This document shows, piece after piece, positions 32,500-43,559 of a DNA stretch of 64,000 nucleotides (positions within the stretch are counted from its first letter, which is position 1; every line of letters starts with the position of its first letter). The notes beneath the pieces were generated by a model. The model was not told the DNA's origin. It made no database searches and was given only the letters and a program-made list of their open reading frames with translations. Made by a program: the position numbers and the translations under genes. Origin of the DNA: Ashinkailepas kermadecensis (lineage: Eukaryota > Arthropoda > Thecostraca > Neolepadidae); assembly GCA_034440615.1 (NCBI GenBank), contig JAOTOM010004311.1:89501-153500 (forward strand). The letters are read 5' to 3'.

Positions 32500-33275
32500 A
32501 CCGAAACTGCGCCGAGAGGCTGGGCGGCAGAATGACTCAGTGACATGGTGGCCGGCCCGTGCGCCGACATCCGCCCGGGTCTTACACTGCGCCGAGAGAC
32601 TGGGCAGTATAATGGCGTAGTGACACGATGACCGGTCCCGTGCGCCGACATCCGCCCGGGTCTCACACTCCCCTGGTAACGTCTTACACTGCGCCGAGAG
32701 ACTGGGCATTATAATGGCGTAGTGACATGATGACCGGTCCCGTGCGCCGACATCCGCCCGGGTCTTACACTCCCCTGGTAACGTCTTACATTGCACCGAG
32801 AGACTGGGCAGTATAATGGCGTAGTGACACGATGACCGGTCCCTTGCGCCGACATCCGCCCGGGTCTCACACTCCCCTGGTAACTTCTCACACTGCACCG
32901 AGAGACTGGGCAGTATAATGGCGCAGTGACATGGTGGCCGGTCCCGTGCGCCGACATCCGCCCGGGTCTTACACTCCCCTGGTAACGTCTTACATTGCAC
33001 CGAGAGACTGGGCAGTATAATGGCGTAGTGACACGATGACCGGTCCCTTGCGCCGACATCCGCCCGGGTCTCACACTCCCCTGGTAACTTCTCACACTGC
33101 ACCGAGAGACTGGGCAGTATAATGGCGCAGTGACATGATGGCCGGTCCCGTGCGCCGACATCCGCCCGGGTCTCACACTCCCCTGGTAACGTCTTACATT
33201 GCACCGAGAGACTGGGCATTATAATGGCGTAGTGACATGATGACCGGTCCCGTGCGCCGACATCCGCCCTGCTCT
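32500..33275. repeat. Minisatellite, 102-bp unit x~7.5 with 204-bp higher-order pattern
   Basis: GAGAGACTGGGCA starts at 32594, 32696, 32798, 32900, 33002, 33104 and 33206, a strict 102-base period. A shorter 80-base first unit starts at 32514. The units at 32798-33001 and 33002-33205 are nearly identical as pairs, revealing a 204-base higher-order unit. A minus-strand frame of 408 codons (32446-33672) spans it, with 34-residue repeats containing two Cys each. Its non-repeat ends show no recognised domain. Confidence 0.95.
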
Positions 33276-34187
33276 TTAAGCGAGCCGTGTTTTTGTCGGC
33301 GTCGGCGCATGACATCTGAGCCGCGTCGGCGCCGGCTCGTGAAAATCGAGAGATCGTCGCGTGTTTTTGCGACCGGCCGGAAGGACTGGGTCGTCTGTTG
33401 TGACCTTGGCCGGGCGGGGGCGGGTGGGTAGGTTTGGCCCGCACCATCCTCTTCAGTCCCGGTGACGTCGCGACGCGATGAGTCGCGCTAAATTGCTGCG
33501 CTATTTTCGCGGCATTGGCAGCGAGATCATTTTGCGGTCGTGACGCGGCGTCGATGGCGCAGTCGCCACGATCTCGGAGCGTAGCGATCCGCCGCGTCAC
33601 GGAAGCTCCGTGTTCCCCCCCCAAAAAAAAGGAACTCGAAAGAGTCGCGAGGAAAATCGGGGCCTCCATCACATCAAGTGATTCGTGTAATTAACTTGGT
33701 AAATGAACACGTATTCGCGTCGGGGATTTGCATGCGAGCCGTAGCGTGAAAGCATGCGTCTGCGAAACGTGACGTGGGAAGTGTCTTTTGCAAGACTTCG
33801 TGCGCGCATGTGTTCATGTTTTGGCTGGCATTCTCAGCTGCGTCATGATCGCATACATTCGTGTACGTTTCATGTTCTTACATTCTTATGAAGGCATGAG
33901 TTATTTGATTAATTCGTCACCCGATGTCCGTAATGCGTTTCGTCATACCCTTTCGTGCAATTGCTTGAACATTCAAGTGTCTTATCAATCAGCGATGATT
34001 AACCGAGGGTGATGATGACCGACGTCTCTGACGATAACTGATGGCCGCGCTGATAATTAACTAGCATTATTAACGGCCGCCACGGTTCGGCAATGTTATG
34101 ATTCCATGAGTAATGTTTACGTCTAGTGGAGACTTTTGAACGATGCGCGCCGTATCGAGATTGGAATCAATACGCCATTCGGTCGCA
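33276..34187. other. Unique sequence
   Basis: GC-rich to about 33620, with the palindrome-like pair GGCATTGGCAGCGAGATC and GATCTCGGAGCGTAGCGATC, then AT-richer to 34187. An A run sits at 33622-33630. No gene recognised. Confidence 0.4.
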
Positions 34188-34198
34188 TATTTACATAC

Positions 34199-34365
34199 CG
34201 GTTGGTTGGTTATTGGTTTTACGACACGTCGACCGTTGAGTCATGTAGCGTCGCCAATCTCTCACGCCGATTGGTCGCGGGCGAAGAGTAGCGACAGGTG
34301 AGACTCGAACCTACAACCTTTCGATTGTGAGACGAGCATCTTACCCCTAGACCACTCGCCCCCCG
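34199..34365 (-). mobile_element. SINE family A
   Basis: Full-length minus-strand copy with a perfect 11-bp TSD, TATTTACATAC, at 34188-34198 and 34366-34376. The head boxes and tail match the consensus. Confidence 0.94.
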
Positions 34366-34376
34366 TATTTACATAC

Positions 34377-36017
34377 GAATAGAAGTACGGCGCGAGGGGT
34401 AGGGAACAAGTCTTGTTACGAAGTCTGGCCCTAGAATTGGCGCGTAATCTTGAGCAGGGTTACGATAGCCGCTAGCAAGCTAGCCGAGAACATACGGCTG
34501 AATGGGCAGAAAAGTGTGTCATGCATTAGCGAGGCGATAAGATGTCCTGCGGCGCGTTACCTCACACACCGAACACAAACCACCAGCGGAAGACTGCGCG
34601 CCGAGTGCGTCGCACCAACCAACCACGTGTGCGCCGAGTACGTCTCACGGGCGAATTTGACCTGTTGGGCGGCGATTGGCGGCGTTGTCCGGCATTGAGA
34701 TGTGGAGGCGTCCGTCCGATCTGATGGCCGGCTTCCGCCCGCTAATGAACGGCCAGCTCCTCTGGGGGAGCTCGCGGCGCCCGTCGCTCAGGTCTGGAAC
34801 GAATCCAGGAGCGACCCCCCGCCGAAATCCAGGAGCGATCCCCCGCCGAAATCGCAGAGGACGCGAGCGTCGCCGTGTGGCATTGAATGTCACCGTTAAC
34901 AGCGTGTTGTCCCGGCATATAAGAGGCTGATGCACCGTCAAGGTCAAGGAACCAACCAAGCCAACCTCTCTCGATAGTGGCGCAGAGCCTGGCTGTCTGT
35001 CCCCAGCCGCAGTCAGTGCTTGTCGGTCGTTGCCACCGCTTTGGTATGCAGGCTATAGAAAACCAATTGATGTTCTTGTAATGCTCTCCGACTCTCTATC
35101 GATCCACCAGCAAACTTCTCAACCGTTAACTACATGACTATGCTTCTGTATTTTTAATTATCGACCTTTGGGCATTCATTACACATGTGTTAGCTTCGAT
35201 AATTTTAGTTATCAATTCAGTACCTGTCAATAATGCGTGTGCGGGCTAGCCCGCCCCGGTAGAAATTACCCGCCATGCTGGGGATCCGACCGCTAGTGTT
35301 GAGGGCACCCGGAATTAGCCGTTGCCTGTCCAGAGATGTCTGCGTGACAGGTAGCACATTTGATCGCCACCCTGACGCGCGTGAATAATTCGGTCACGCC
35401 CCCGTCATGACTCTGCCGAAGGCTTGTCGGGGTGAACCGAACCCTCACAAAGCGTCCAGTCTGGGGGTGGAATTCCCGGCTACGTGGGTGCCAGAACTCC
35501 GCGGCAGTCCGAAGTTTCGCTTTGCAGTTTCCAACACTTCCCGCGTTGTCCGCAAGTGCACTGCTGGAAACCTCAGTTGAAACGAAACCGGCTGCCGCGG
35601 CTGTCGACGTCACGGCGAGTTTCACCAGGACGTCCGACCCGCCAGTCACGGCGGCGCTAACGGCCGGCTCCGGTATCCCGATGTCACTGCGGTGGGGTCT
35701 TCGGGCGCCAGATCGCTTCCGGTCGTGCCGAAAATGAAGACATCGTGTGTAGGTCGTGTTTGTGCCGCGCCGAACGAAACCGCCACGACGTGTTCCTTGC
35801 GCCGATCGGGGTCGCAGGTCACAGCTGTTGCGGAGCAGCGGCAACCGGTTGTGCGGGTCGGCTCGCGCTCTGAACGCGTCCGGCGCTGGCCAGACGAGGT
35901 GGTTGGGCCGTTGGCGGCGCCTGCCGGGCGAGCGTAGCCCGCAGGGGTCAAGGTTCACCAGACGCCGCGAGAAAGCTGTGCCCCCGGGCGACGATCAGCC
36001 GGTGGTGGCGTTGGCGA
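34377..36017. other. Unique sequence, partly GC-rich
   Basis: GCCGAAATCCAGGAGCGATC-like words are tandemly duplicated near 34805-34855. CCGCTAATGAACGG is near 34738. About 35000-35260 is AT-rich and 35290-36000 GC-rich. Frames on both strands of 35293-35958 have no recognised similarity. Confidence 0.4.
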
Positions 36018-36302
36018 GCCGGTGATTGATCGTCGGCGGTTTTAGCGGACGATGATTGGTTGTCGGCGGTTTTAGCGGACGATGATTGGTTGTCGGCGGT
36101 TTTGGCGGACGATTGTTGGTTGTCGGCGGTTTTAGCGGGCGATGATTGGTTGTCGGCGGTTTTAGCGGACGATGATTGGTTGTCGGCGGTTTTAGCGGAC
36201 GATGATTGGTTGTCGGCGGTTTTGGCGGACGATGGTTGGTTGTCAGCGGTTTTAGCGGACGATGATTGGTTGTCGATGGTTTTGCGTGGTGTTGATTGGT
36301 TG
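36018..36302. repeat. Minisatellite, 30-bp unit x~9
   Basis: The unit has TTGGTTGTCGGCGGTTTTAG and CGGACGATGA, with an exact 30-base period. The plus strand reads VLADDDWLSA and the minus strand NQSSSAKTAD. Ten-codon units open on both strands make coding uncertain. Confidence 0.95.
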
Positions 36303-36328
36303 TGAGGCGGTGTGAATTTAACACAGCG

Positions 36329-36370
36329 CCGCATGACCACTGCAGTCGATGCACCCCTAAACCCTATTTG
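36329..36370 (+). mobile_element. Family B element, 42 bp
   Basis: Flanked by ACACAGCG at 36321-36328 and 36371-36378. Body CGCATGACCACTGCAGTCGATG then CACCCCTAAACCC. It lies immediately beside the 30-bp array. Confidence 0.8.
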
Positions 36371-36378
36371 ACACAGCG

Positions 36379-37412
36379 TTTCTCTCTGTTCCAGGTGAGT
36401 TTCTGGGTACCTGGTGTGACCCGGACGTGCTGTGACCCGATGCGACAGGCGCTGACCTGCATGTTAACTATGGGTAATGTAGTCATTAAGGTTTAGACAT
36501 TTGTGAGAGGGGTAGAGGTACTAGATTGATATCATTCTCATGATCTTTAATGCAAGTCATCGTTGCAGTCACCATTTTCACACTAACGTAACATGATTAT
36601 GTCGATGTATCATAGACACTGACCAAGGACACGAGATCAAAACTGTATATGTGGATGGTAGATATAGATCTCGGTTCTCAGGCTTGTTGAAGGAGGCTTC
36701 CAATGCATATGTTCCGCGTGCCTTCCTAATCGTGGAACAGCTGTTTAGAATGCTATTTGTGAGTCGTGTTTCTGGAATTTTCGTTCCAAGATGACCTGTT
36801 AAGTTGTTGTGGAGTTCTAGCCGTCCCTCACAATGCCAAAAGTAAAAAAGTTGTTACCATCCAGTATTGCAACTCGACTTGGCCATGGAGGTACTGTCGG
36901 ACCCTGTGTAGGTAAAGTTTGTCCCAGACTGCCTAGTTCCTAGGCAGTCTGGTTTAGTTATCGACTAGTATAGTGTAGTTATCGACTGTCTAGTAGCGTC
37001 GGCTGCCTAGTTCCCCGACCACCTCGTAATTACGTAATTACGACCCTCGTACCTACGGCGGTTTCTGTGAGGTGTTAATGTCTTTATGGCACAACAGGTG
37101 GGCCAAGAAGCATCCCATGACGCAATTCCAGTGAAAGTTCCCGGCAGTGTCGGCAGCTGACCCATTGATGCACTACTTCCGTGCGGTTTTTCGGTCTCCT
37201 CTGTGGTGTGGCATCCTTCGACGGCTGGACGACTTCCATGTTGCCGCTCCGTTGAGGAAGTTATTATGCCATCTGCGCGATGACGTCCATGTGAATATGC
37301 GGAGGAATTGGCGTGCTCCCTGCTCCCGTGATGAGTCAGCCAATAGTCTTGGTGTGATGCGCTGTGACTCAGCTGGAATTGCGTCATTTCCGTGGTTACG
37401 CTCACTATGTGG
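36379..37412. other. Unique sequence with a hairpin
   Basis: AT-rich from 36480 to 36900; holds the inverted repeat at 36924-36952. No gene recognised. Confidence 0.4.
36924..36952. other. Perfect 13-bp inverted repeat, 3-base loop
   Basis: CCAGACTGCCTAG (36924-36936) and CTAGGCAGTCTGG (36940-36952) are exact reverse complements around TTC. The flanks repeat the words TCGACTAGT, GTAGTTATCGACT and CTGCCTAGTTCC. The hairpin is too short for a typical microRNA precursor. Confidence 0.85.
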
Positions 37413-37428
37413 CTCAGCTGACTGTGGT

Positions 37429-37588
37429 TGGCTGGTTATTGGTTTTACGACACGTCGACCGTTAAGTCATGTAGCGTCGCCAATCTCTCACGCCGATTGG
37501 TCGCGGGCGAAGAGTAGCGACAGGTGAGACTCGAACCCACAACCTTTCGATTGTGAGACGAGCATCTTACCCCTAGACCACTCGTCCC
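37429..37588 (-). mobile_element. SINE family A
   Basis: Full-length minus-strand copy with a perfect 16-bp TSD, CTCAGCTGACTGTGGT, at 37413-37428 and 37589-37604. This is the longest duplication seen in the window and suggests a recent insertion. Confidence 0.96.
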
Positions 37589-37720
37589 CTCAGCTGACTG
37601 TGGTATTCCCGTGAGTCGGCTGGTTACGCTCCTAGCATTGCCCATCTATGTGTGGGGTCAATCCGTCTCTGTGTGACCCATGATTGTTCCCCGCGTCTGT
37701 GTCTCTGTGTAACCCCTCCG

Positions 37721-38268
37721 CAGTGTTAAATTATTCGTGAAAAATGGTGGAATATACCACTTTTTGAGCACTCAATCGACATCCTTCTCCAGGAAGTATC
37801 AACATCCTGTTTCTTGATGCGTGCTTATGAAGCCTTCATGTCTTCTTTCTAACAGTACCTCGTTTATAGGTATAATCATGCTCTCGATAAGGGATGGTGA
37901 TACACAAACATTTTGTAACACAATTTCAGGTAAAGGGATTACCCATTATGCGATATAGCATAGTTGGTTGGTTATTTGGGCTTAGGGGCGCATCGACTGG
38001 TTCGGCCATACAGCGCCCATGCGATATGGCGTGGAGCACCAGTGTATAGCATATGTTTTTTATCGCTATCCCGAATATAGCTCTTCCTAAATTAGGAGTC
38101 TCAAAACAACTGATGAAGGTACAGTCATAAGTACGCCATTGGCTCGAATCTGAGTCTGAAAGATATCAAAAGCAGTTGAAATGACACTAATTGCATGGAC
38201 AATTTCGACATTCTACTGTGCTCGTTTCGACATCTCACACCTAACGAAAAACCATTATTTTAGCACTG
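37721..38268 (-). mobile_element. hAT-like MITE carrying a family B insertion
   Basis: Ends are CAGTGTTAAATTATTCG at 37721 and, reversed from 38268, CAGTGCTAAAATAATGG, giving CAGTG-type terminal inverted repeats. Flanking octamers CCCCTCCG and GCCCTCTG agree at six of eight positions, a decayed TSD. Internal words (GGTGGAATATACCAC, AGGTAAAGGGATTACC, GACATCTCACACCTAACG) match the copies at 25371 and 51840 in reverse orientation. A family B element at 37960-38018 accounts for its greater length. Confidence 0.82.
37960..38018 (-). mobile_element. Family B element inside the MITE, 59 bp
   Basis: TSD ATGCGATATAGC (37948-37959) and ATGCGATATGGC (38019-38030), one mismatch. Carries GGTTGGTTATTTGGGC, GGGGCGCATCGACTGG and ends at GGCCATACAGCGCCC, the base of the hairpin stem. 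Confidence 0.9.
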
Positions 38269-38377
38269 GCCCTCTGCGGCCCTTCTGTACCTGTCTCTGC
38301 GTCTGTTTTACTCTGTGTGCGCCATGTTGGCGTCTGCCTCCACGTGCGCCCTGTGCCCATGTCTGTGTGGCTCCTGT

Positions 38378-38533
38378 GGTGGTTATTGGCCGCGCAACGA
38401 GTCGACTGTTTGGTGATTAGCGTCGCCAATGCCTCACGCCGATTGGTCGCGGGCGAAGAGTAGCGACAAGTAGGACTCGAACCCACAACCTTTCGGTTGA
38501 GAGATTGGCACCTTGCCCCAAAGCCACTCGCCG
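38378..38533 (-). mobile_element. Diverged SINE family A
   Basis: TSD CTGTGTGGCTCCTGT (38363-38377) and CTGTGTGGCCCCTGT (38534-38548), one mismatch. The body TCACGCCGATTGGTCGCGGG is conserved. The head and the tail (GGTTATTGGCCGCGC) have several substitutions, so it is an older or subfamily copy. Confidence 0.88.
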
Positions 38534-38548
38534 CTGTGTGGCCCCTGT

Positions 38549-39704
38549 ACCCGTTCGTGTGTGACCTCTCTGTTTCCGTTTGTCTGTGACTTTCCGTCTC
38601 TGTGTCTTGTCTGCCTAGCCTGTGACCGCTATGTCCGTCTGTCCGTGACCCCTGTCTGTGATCCCTGTGTCGGCCTCAGTCGGTGACCGTCAGCCGACTG
38701 TGACGTGAGGTGACGTGACGTGACATGACGTGACGTGCGGTGTCCTCACGGTGAGCAGAGGTCGGGTGAATCAGCCGCCATTAGCTCGGCTGACTCGGCG
38801 GCGGCGCCGCTTTGTGCGCCGCTTTGTGCGCGCGAGTCGCACGTGTCGCGGTGTCTCCCACAGGCAGCGGCGGAACACGGCAGTTCAAGGCTGTCGCCGG
38901 TGCTTCATGAAGCGGTTGACGCGGCGCCGCCGTTTGCGTTGACGTTGGCAAACGGCAAACAAAGGAACCTTCGGTGCGTTGAAAGGGGAAAATAGGGGCG
39001 ATGCACGGGGTTCACTCGTTGGACAAACTCCACAGGATCGCCTCAGCTGGCACGGCCAAGACTCCGATGTTAATCAATCAATCAATACATCTATCCATCC
39101 AATCAAAGTCACTCAGTGGATGATCTGGTGCTGTTGAACGCCACTGAAAGTGTGTTGGGGGGTACCTGACGAGCGGTAATGATTCGTCAATGAGCGTTAA
39201 TTATTTTTGATGACTCACCAATGACGATCGGGTGCCGAGCGAATGTGCGTCCCGTGAACGCGGCATTTGGCGGTGACAACTGCGTAGTCAGCTGATGGCG
39301 AGTGTTGAGTCCACAAGTGTGGTGCCAGTGCAGGGGTGAGGCCGAGTGGATGTCCTGTTCGGACTCGCCCGCGGTGCTGTCGGTGGGTCACGGTGTCCGA
39401 ACCCCGAGGAGCTGCGTCCGCCGTCACGGCAGCCGCGCCGTCGGTGGGGGGGGGGGGCGCTCTCAATTGGACACAATTGCTTCGCGGACGGACGCCGGCT
39501 CGGCCGGCCGGCCCCGGTGACGTTTCTTCAGACCGGGTCGTGCGGACCGGCCGCCGTTATGGCGGCCGGCGGCGCGACAAAGACACGGCGTGACGGCCCG
39601 TCTGCAGCTTCCAGCGCGCGTGGCGGGCGTGCGCTGGCGTGACGCAGACAGTTGGTGCCGGCGAGGTCGCCGTTCCGTCACGGGAACACGGGCACGACGT
39701 GCTG
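38549..39704. other. Unique sequence with TGACG words
   Basis: GTGACGTGACGTGACATGAC repeats near 38700-38740. GC-rich DNA around 38770-38945 contains CGCCATTAGCTCGGC, and a second GC-rich block covers 39330-39640. No recognised gene. Confidence 0.4.
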
Positions 39705-40195
39705 GCCGGCCGCTCAGCTGGGTGGTCTGGTCTCCAGACGTCCCCAGGTCCCCAGACGTTGTGTAGGACTGCTGACCGGCCGCTCAGCTGGGTGGTCTGG
39801 TCTCCAGGTCTCCAGACGTCCCCAGGTCCCCAGACGTTGTGTAGGACTGCTGACCGGCCGCTCAGCTGGGTCGTCTGGTCTCCAGGTCTCCAGACGTCGT
39901 GTGGGACTGCTGACCGGCCGCTCAGCTGGGTGGTCTGGTCTCCAGGTCTCCAGACGTCTCCACGTCCCCAGACGTTGTGTGGGACCGCTGACCGGCCGCT
40001 CAGCTGGGTGGTCTGGTCTCCAGACGTGTTCAGGTCTCCAGACGTCTCCAGATCCACAGGCGCCGTGTGGGACTGCTGACCGGTCACTCCGCTGGATGGT
40101 GTAGTCTCCAGGTCCCCAGACGTCTCCAGATCCACAGACGTCGTATAGGACCGCTGACCGGTCGCTCCGCTGGGTGGTCTGGTCTCCATGACCCC
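39705..40195. repeat. Minisatellite, variable 60-78 bp unit x~6
   Basis: The unit has GACCGGCCGCTCAGCTGGGT and GGTCTGGTCTCCAGACGTC. GGTCTCCAGAC and GTCCCCAGACG sub-blocks are gained or lost between units; measured spacings are 70, 78, 60 and 78. Confidence 0.92.
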
Positions 40196-40775
40196 AGGCG
40201 GAGCAAGTGTGGGTGATGATCCTGTCGCAGGTACCGGCGATAATTAATTGGATTGGCTGCTGACGTTTGTTCCTCTTCAGACGCGAAGCTCTTTCGGAAA
40301 ACTTCTCATTTGGTGCAGCCGGGACCTGGAAACCGCTGACTTACCGCGCGGATCCGCCGCCGTGTCTGACTGAACCGGCACTGGCATGGCCCGGAACTGG
40401 CAGCCGCCGTCTGACCTCGGCAGATCCGTCACTGGATCCGGAACTGGCCGATTCAGCACGTGGCCTGTCGTGGTCTTCACTTGGTGTGCATCAACTTCAC
40501 TCGTGCCGGCTGTGCAGCACATCCAGGTGGTTTGGCGTTGGTTTCCGCTGGCACTCCACGGCCGCGTTGTGTCTATGCTTGCCGTGTACTGGATGCCGTG
40601 CTTGCCGTGTACTCGATGCACACCATCAACTGGTGTTGTTCTAGCTGCGCTGCAGTGGAACCCCAAAAACAACACTAGACCGTTCGTTCCATGTGGGCAT
40701 CAGTTAGTGATATTGGTTGATTGGCATGTGCGTTTGACCCTCACCCACCCCCACCCCATCCACAGCAAACTTCGT

Positions 40776-40851
40776 ATCTGGTTGGTTATTAGGGTTTTAG
40801 GGCGCATCAACTGCATTGGTTATACAGCGCCCATAACAAACTTGGTTATGG
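40776..40851 (-). mobile_element. Family B element, longer 76-bp copy
   Basis: Flanked by GCAAACTTCGT at 40765-40775 and 40852-40862 (perfect 11 bp). It contains the complete hairpin (GGCGCATCAACTGC ... ACAGCGCCC) plus about 18 extra bases on the 5' side. That side shares TATGGGCGCT with the LINE at 28674. Confidence 0.85.
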
Positions 40852-40947
40852 GCAAACTTCGTTTCGTTTGTTTGCTATGCCAGTTGCTGAGATTATGGGG
40901 TGTAGAGATGGGAAGTGGGAAGTGGAAGGTGGGAATTGCGGACCGTC

Positions 40948-41127
40948 CTGCGCTCCCTGTCAGAACTCCGACAGTCCTTCGCTCCGCCTCATCACTAAGT
41001 CAGACTGCAGTGCCTGCTGCATGATCTGGTACAGGATGACCGTTGTGCGCTCCCTGTCAGAAGGGGCGCCTCATCACTAAGCCAAGCTGCAGTGCCTACT
41101 GCGTGACCTGGTACAGGATGGCCGTGA
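40948..41127. repeat. Tandem duplication, ~85-95 bp
   Basis: Two copies share TGCGCTCCCTGTCAGAA, CGCCTCATCACTAAG, CTGCAGTGCCT and TGGTACAGGATG in order. The first has an extra ACTCCGACAGTCC segment. Confidence 0.85.
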
Positions 41128-41840
41128 CCATTTGAGGTTATTATCGGTGCCATCAAGGTGTACTTCCTGCACAGTGTCTCAACTGACAGAGTTCCTCCCA
41201 GCGTGCTCCACCGGGGGCGGCTATTAGCTTCAAGCAAGTGGTTATGACCAAGGGCGCACCCGGGAACTTGGTAACGGGGTGATCCAGATCCGATGAGTGT
41301 CGAGATCAATTCTTAATCGAGGACTGAAAAATCCACATGCGAAAGTCGTCAATATTTTCACCGCTAATGGAGTGTTCCGGGCCCCCGAGACTCCCTCCCT
41401 TGGCATGCCCATGGCCATGGCCCGGTCGCTGAGCGTGTTGCTGCGTTTAGCGTCTGACCGCTCGTGACACGTTTTTGCCGGCACCTCGGCCGAGGGTGGT
41501 ATGTTGGCTCATCGCGTGCACGTTCCCACACAAAACGTGAGCCGCTTATTTAGCGCGGGGAATTTACGCGCGGTTTTAATCAGCGCGGGTAATTGCGCCG
41601 GCCTTCGGCTCCGCCCAGCACCAATACAACAAAGTTGCCGTCGTGCCGGTCCGCGACACGGTGCCGATGTTTGTGACAACAAAAACTGGACGGCGCACCC
41701 GGGCCGGACTCACGGCGACGGCACGGCGCCCGACGCGCCTGGTATATGGTCCAGGGCTCGAAAGTGAAGCAGACCCATGCCAGTGTACGGTTTACGGTGC
41801 AGTCGACGGCTGACGGCACCGGGCTGGGCTGGGCTATGCG
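41128..41840. other. Unique sequence
   Basis: CACCGCTAATGGAGTGTTCCGG is near 41361. GC-rich near 41580-41740. No gene recognised. Confidence 0.4.
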
Positions 41841-41988
41841 CGGGTCGGGTCGGGTCGGGTCGGGTCGGGTCGGGTCGGGTCGGGTCGGGTCGGGTCGGGT
41901 CGGGTCGGGTCGGGTCGGGTCGGGTCGGGTCGGGTCGGGTCGGGTCGGGTCGGGTCGGGTCGGGTCGGGTCGGGTCGGGTCGGGTCGG
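41841..41988. repeat. GGGTC pentamer array x~29
   Basis: An uninterrupted run of CGGGT units covers about 148 bases. It reads as Arg-Val-Gly-Ser-Gly on one strand and Asp-Pro-Thr-Arg-Pro on the other. Regular GGG triplets every five bases make G-quadruplex folding possible. It matches no animal telomere repeat known to me. Confidence 0.97.
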
Positions 41989-42289
41989 ACTGGATGAAAT
42001 TGACATTTGTGATGAGATTGATGCTGCTGTGTAAAATTGGTTGGCAAAAATAATATCAATGGTAGAAAAGATTGCGCCTCGCAGTACCCAATCAGGAAGC
42101 GAAGTAACTTCGTAATATGTGTATACGGCAAATGTAAATTGGGTGCGGTCACACTGTCTGCACTTGCTAGGGCAGATTACAAATTATTGATTGCGAAAGC
42201 AAATTAAATGCAATTTTATGTGTAGTGCATACTATTTCGGTGCTGCAAATCCAGATCAGCCTGTTCTTCAACCCTGGGGCTGCGCCGTC

Positions 42290-42355
42290 TCCACTGGCGG
42301 TGCCGTCTCTATCGGCGGTGCCATCTCTATCGGCGGTGCCATCTCTATCGTCGGC
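42290..42355. repeat. 18-bp GGCGGTGCCATCTCTATC repeat x~4
   Basis: Four short tandem units with G/A differences, inside GC-rich DNA. CACCGCTAATGGAGCG follows at about 42419. Confidence 0.85.
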
Positions 42356-42501
42356 GGCGGCGGCTGGCGGTGCCCCGGCGGTGACCGGGTCGGGGCGCGC
42401 GCGCCGGCCGCCTACAGATCACCGCTAATGGAGCGCTCCCGGACGGACGGCCGTTCATCGGCTTTTATTGGTTCGTTACGCGGCCGGCCGGCCCGGCAGC
42501 G

Positions 42502-42530
42502 GGATATATATATATGTGTGTGTGTGTGTT
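42502..42530. repeat. (TA)n(TG)n microsatellite
   Basis: ATATATATATA followed by TGTGTGTGTGTGTG. Confidence 0.95.
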
Positions 42531-42624
42531 TGGGGTGCCTCCACGTGGCCATGTCGGCGGCTGGCGCACCGCGTCTCCCGTGGAGGGTTCAGGGCGAGGT
42601 TACCGGCTCGTGGCGTGCTCGGCA

Positions 42625-42785
42625 TGCTCGAGTGGGTGGTGGTCGGTGTGTTTGGTGCGGCGTCTGGTGTGCTCTGCGTGGTGCTCCGTGTGGTGCTCTG
42701 CGTGGTGCTCGGTGTGCTCAAGTGGGTGGCGGTCGGTGTGTTCGGTGCGGCGTCTGGTGTGGTGCTCGGTGTGCTCGGTGCATGG
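42625..42785. repeat. Duplicated GTGCTCGGTGTGCTC-rich segment
   Basis: Two segments about 90 bases apart share AGTGGGTGGYGGTCGGTGTG and TTYGGTGCGGCGTCTGGTGT. Between them are short GTGGTGCTCYGYGTG repeats. Confidence 0.8.
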
Positions 42786-43204
42786 TCTGGTTTCGGGGTT
42801 TCTGAAATTTCGGATCCAGAACTACCTGATCTGAAGTGGAAAACGGCAGCTAATGAACACGCTGCTGTCAGTTTTCAATAAACACGCTCCAGACCTTGCC
42901 AGTTTTCCTCTGCTTGTCAGTTTTCCTTTGCCAGTTCACCAATCAAATTTTGCCAGTTTGACCCCTGCCGCTGGTCACCTGATCCATCACCTCGCCCTCT
43001 GCCTGTTACGCATTACCTCCAGCTCATTAGCCTCATGTTATAAAGTAGACACTTCATCCTTCCATAGCTCACCCTTATAAACCGTTTGCACGTCTTATGC
43101 AACTCATTTAGATGCATGTCATTACGTAGCTTATCTTTGTACACCTCACCCTTATGCGACTCGCATCATAACTTTTATCCACGTTGCCATCATGCGTCCT
43201 ACCG

Positions 43205-43490
43205 CTATGCACCTCCACCCTTACGTAGCCCTCCGCCATAACGTAACCCTCCACCCTAACGTAACCATCCACCATAACCTAGCCCTCCATTCTAACCCAG
43301 CCCTCCACCCTAACTTAGTCCTCCATCCTAACCTATCCCTCCACCCTAACCTATCCCTCCACCCTAACCTATCCCTCCACCCTAACCTATCCCTCCACCA
43401 TAACCTAGCCCTCCACCATAACTTAGCCCTTCATTCTAACCTAGCCCTGCATCCTAACTCTACCATCCATCCTAAACTAACCTTCCATCT
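43205..43490. repeat. Minisatellite, 18-bp CCACCCTAACCTATCCCT and variants
   Basis: The core period is 18 in the centre (43341, 43359), with diverged units on both sides. Each unit holds CCCTAACC, a telomere-like hexamer, but hexamers never run in tandem, so it is not telomeric DNA. Confidence 0.92.
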
Positions 43491-43559
43491 TAACCTAATT
43501 TTTCCTCTTGCACATCAGTCTCAAACAAACCGATGGCTGTGACTTCGGTTTGTCCGAAC

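Noticed and set aside
36924..36952. microRNA precursor
   Set aside because: The 13-bp stem with a 3-base loop is too short, and the outer flanks do not extend the pairing.
40386..41024. 212-codon plus-strand frame as a gene
   Set aside because: It reads through a family B element and one unit of a tandem duplication, with no recognised motif.
43205..43490. Interstitial telomere
   Set aside because: CCCTAA never occurs in tandem hexamers; the period is 18.
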